In this document: positions 63,847-64,000 of the stretch, in pieces
Position numbering within the stretch: position 1 is the stretch's first letter
Layout of the letters: every line of letters starts with the position of its first letter
Source: Serinicoccus marinus DSM 15273
GTDB taxonomy: Bacteria; Actinomycetota; Actinomycetes; Actinomycetales; Dermatophilaceae
DNA length: 64,000 nucleotides
Assembly (NCBI RefSeq): GCF_008386315.1
Contig: NZ_CP043808.1
Span: 3,224,001 to 3,288,000, forward strand
Direction: 5' to 3'
The notes under the pieces: model-generated
Seen by the model: the letters and a program-made list of their open reading frames with translations, nothing else
Databases searched by the model: none
What the model was told of the DNA's origin: nothing
Position numbers and translations under genes: made by a program

Positions 63847-64000
63847 GCGACCGCCCCGGCGCCCTCCGCCCGGGCCGGCCACCCGTGCGCCAGGGTGACG
63901 ACGTCGCCGACGACGACCACGGCAGGCGAGGCGACGCCGACGCGCTCGGCGCGGTCCGCGATGTCGGCGAGCGTGCCCAGGGTGACCCGCTGCTGCGGGG
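63843..64000 (-). CDS. Uroporphyrinogen-III C-methyltransferase, C-terminal end (cut by window edge)
   Basis: The last 51 codons read VTLGTLADIADRAERVGVAS then PAVVVVGDVVTLAHGW, the standard C-terminal end of SUMT (CobA/CysG-A), which makes precorrin-2 from uroporphyrinogen III. The rest lies beyond the window. Confidence 0.8.
   Translation of the reverse strand, partial: PQQRVTLGTLADIADRAERVGVASPAVVVVGDVVTLAHGWPARAEGAGAVA

Overview
The window is chromosomal DNA of a very GC-rich actinobacterium. Codon thirds are almost all G or C, GTG starts are frequent, and the gene families are typical of the order Micrococcales. A close relative of Serinicoccus, Ornithinimicrobium or Janibacter is my guess; this is inference from style and not from a marker gene. 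No rRNA or convincing tRNA gene was seen. The hexamer GTATGC/GCATAC is strikingly frequent, usually as GGTATGCC/GGCATACC, except in two stretches (about 37.3-44.2 kb and 48.0-55.2 kb). Those two stretches also differ in gene content and look acquired.

Layout. 1-17 kb is ordinary metabolism: a partial acyl-CoA synthetase, a VapBC pair, LysR regulators, a secreted metalloprotease, a flavin oxidoreductase pair, an Rpf-like secreted protein, a FucP-like transporter with a lone sugar-binding lipoprotein, a metal exporter behind a CsoR-type operator next to a HEAT-repeat gene, an AAA ATPase, an SGNH hydrolase and HU. 17.6-29.1 kb is a corrinoid uptake and salvage cluster: a CobD-like aminotransferase, then a cobalamin riboswitch, btuF, btuC, btuD, cobO, cobQ, cbiZ, cbiB, cobU, cobT and cobS. 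A decayed ArsR/SRPBCC/VOC cassette sits between the aminotransferase and the riboswitch. 29-37 kb carries a phosphodiesterase, a drug-kinase homologue, small proteins, an aldo-keto reductase, a photolyase, an HchA-type protein and alanine dehydrogenase.

37.4-44.2 kb is a lower-GC accessory block with a Shedu-type (DUF4263) defence gene, a HIRAN-domain protein, a Doc toxin-antitoxin pair and several hypotheticals. 44.2-48.6 kb holds VOC and GNAT genes, some of them broken, a DUF418-type membrane protein, an immunity-like protein and a RelE toxin whose antitoxin gene is interrupted by two stop codons. 48.8-54.7 kb is the most interesting part. It has a 40-residue peptide gene resembling a class III (SapB/AmfS-type) lanthipeptide precursor, translationally coupled to two sensor kinases (the second lacks its phospho-acceptor His), then a LuxR-type response regulator, a small membrane protein and a two-gene ABC transporter. 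A remnant resembling the C-terminus of a class III synthetase lies upstream. TGACA-N2-TGTCA palindromes stand before both the peptide gene and the transporter.

54.8-64 kb returns to native style: a RimB/RimK/AstE-like triad with a TrkA-C domain on RimK, an NAD(P)-binding protein, an FdhF/YdeP-type oxidoreductase, a deletion remnant of an MFS gene, a B3/B4 protein, an XRE regulator operon with paired operators, a LacI fragment, a CbiX-like chelatase and the end of a SUMT gene.

A caution applies to the whole window. More than a dozen conserved genes are interrupted by single 1-2 base indels, mostly one missing base, with both sides still well conserved. This looks more like sequence error than biology, so 'frameshifted' genes below may be intact in the organism. 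Several other genes show larger internal deletions that indels cannot explain.
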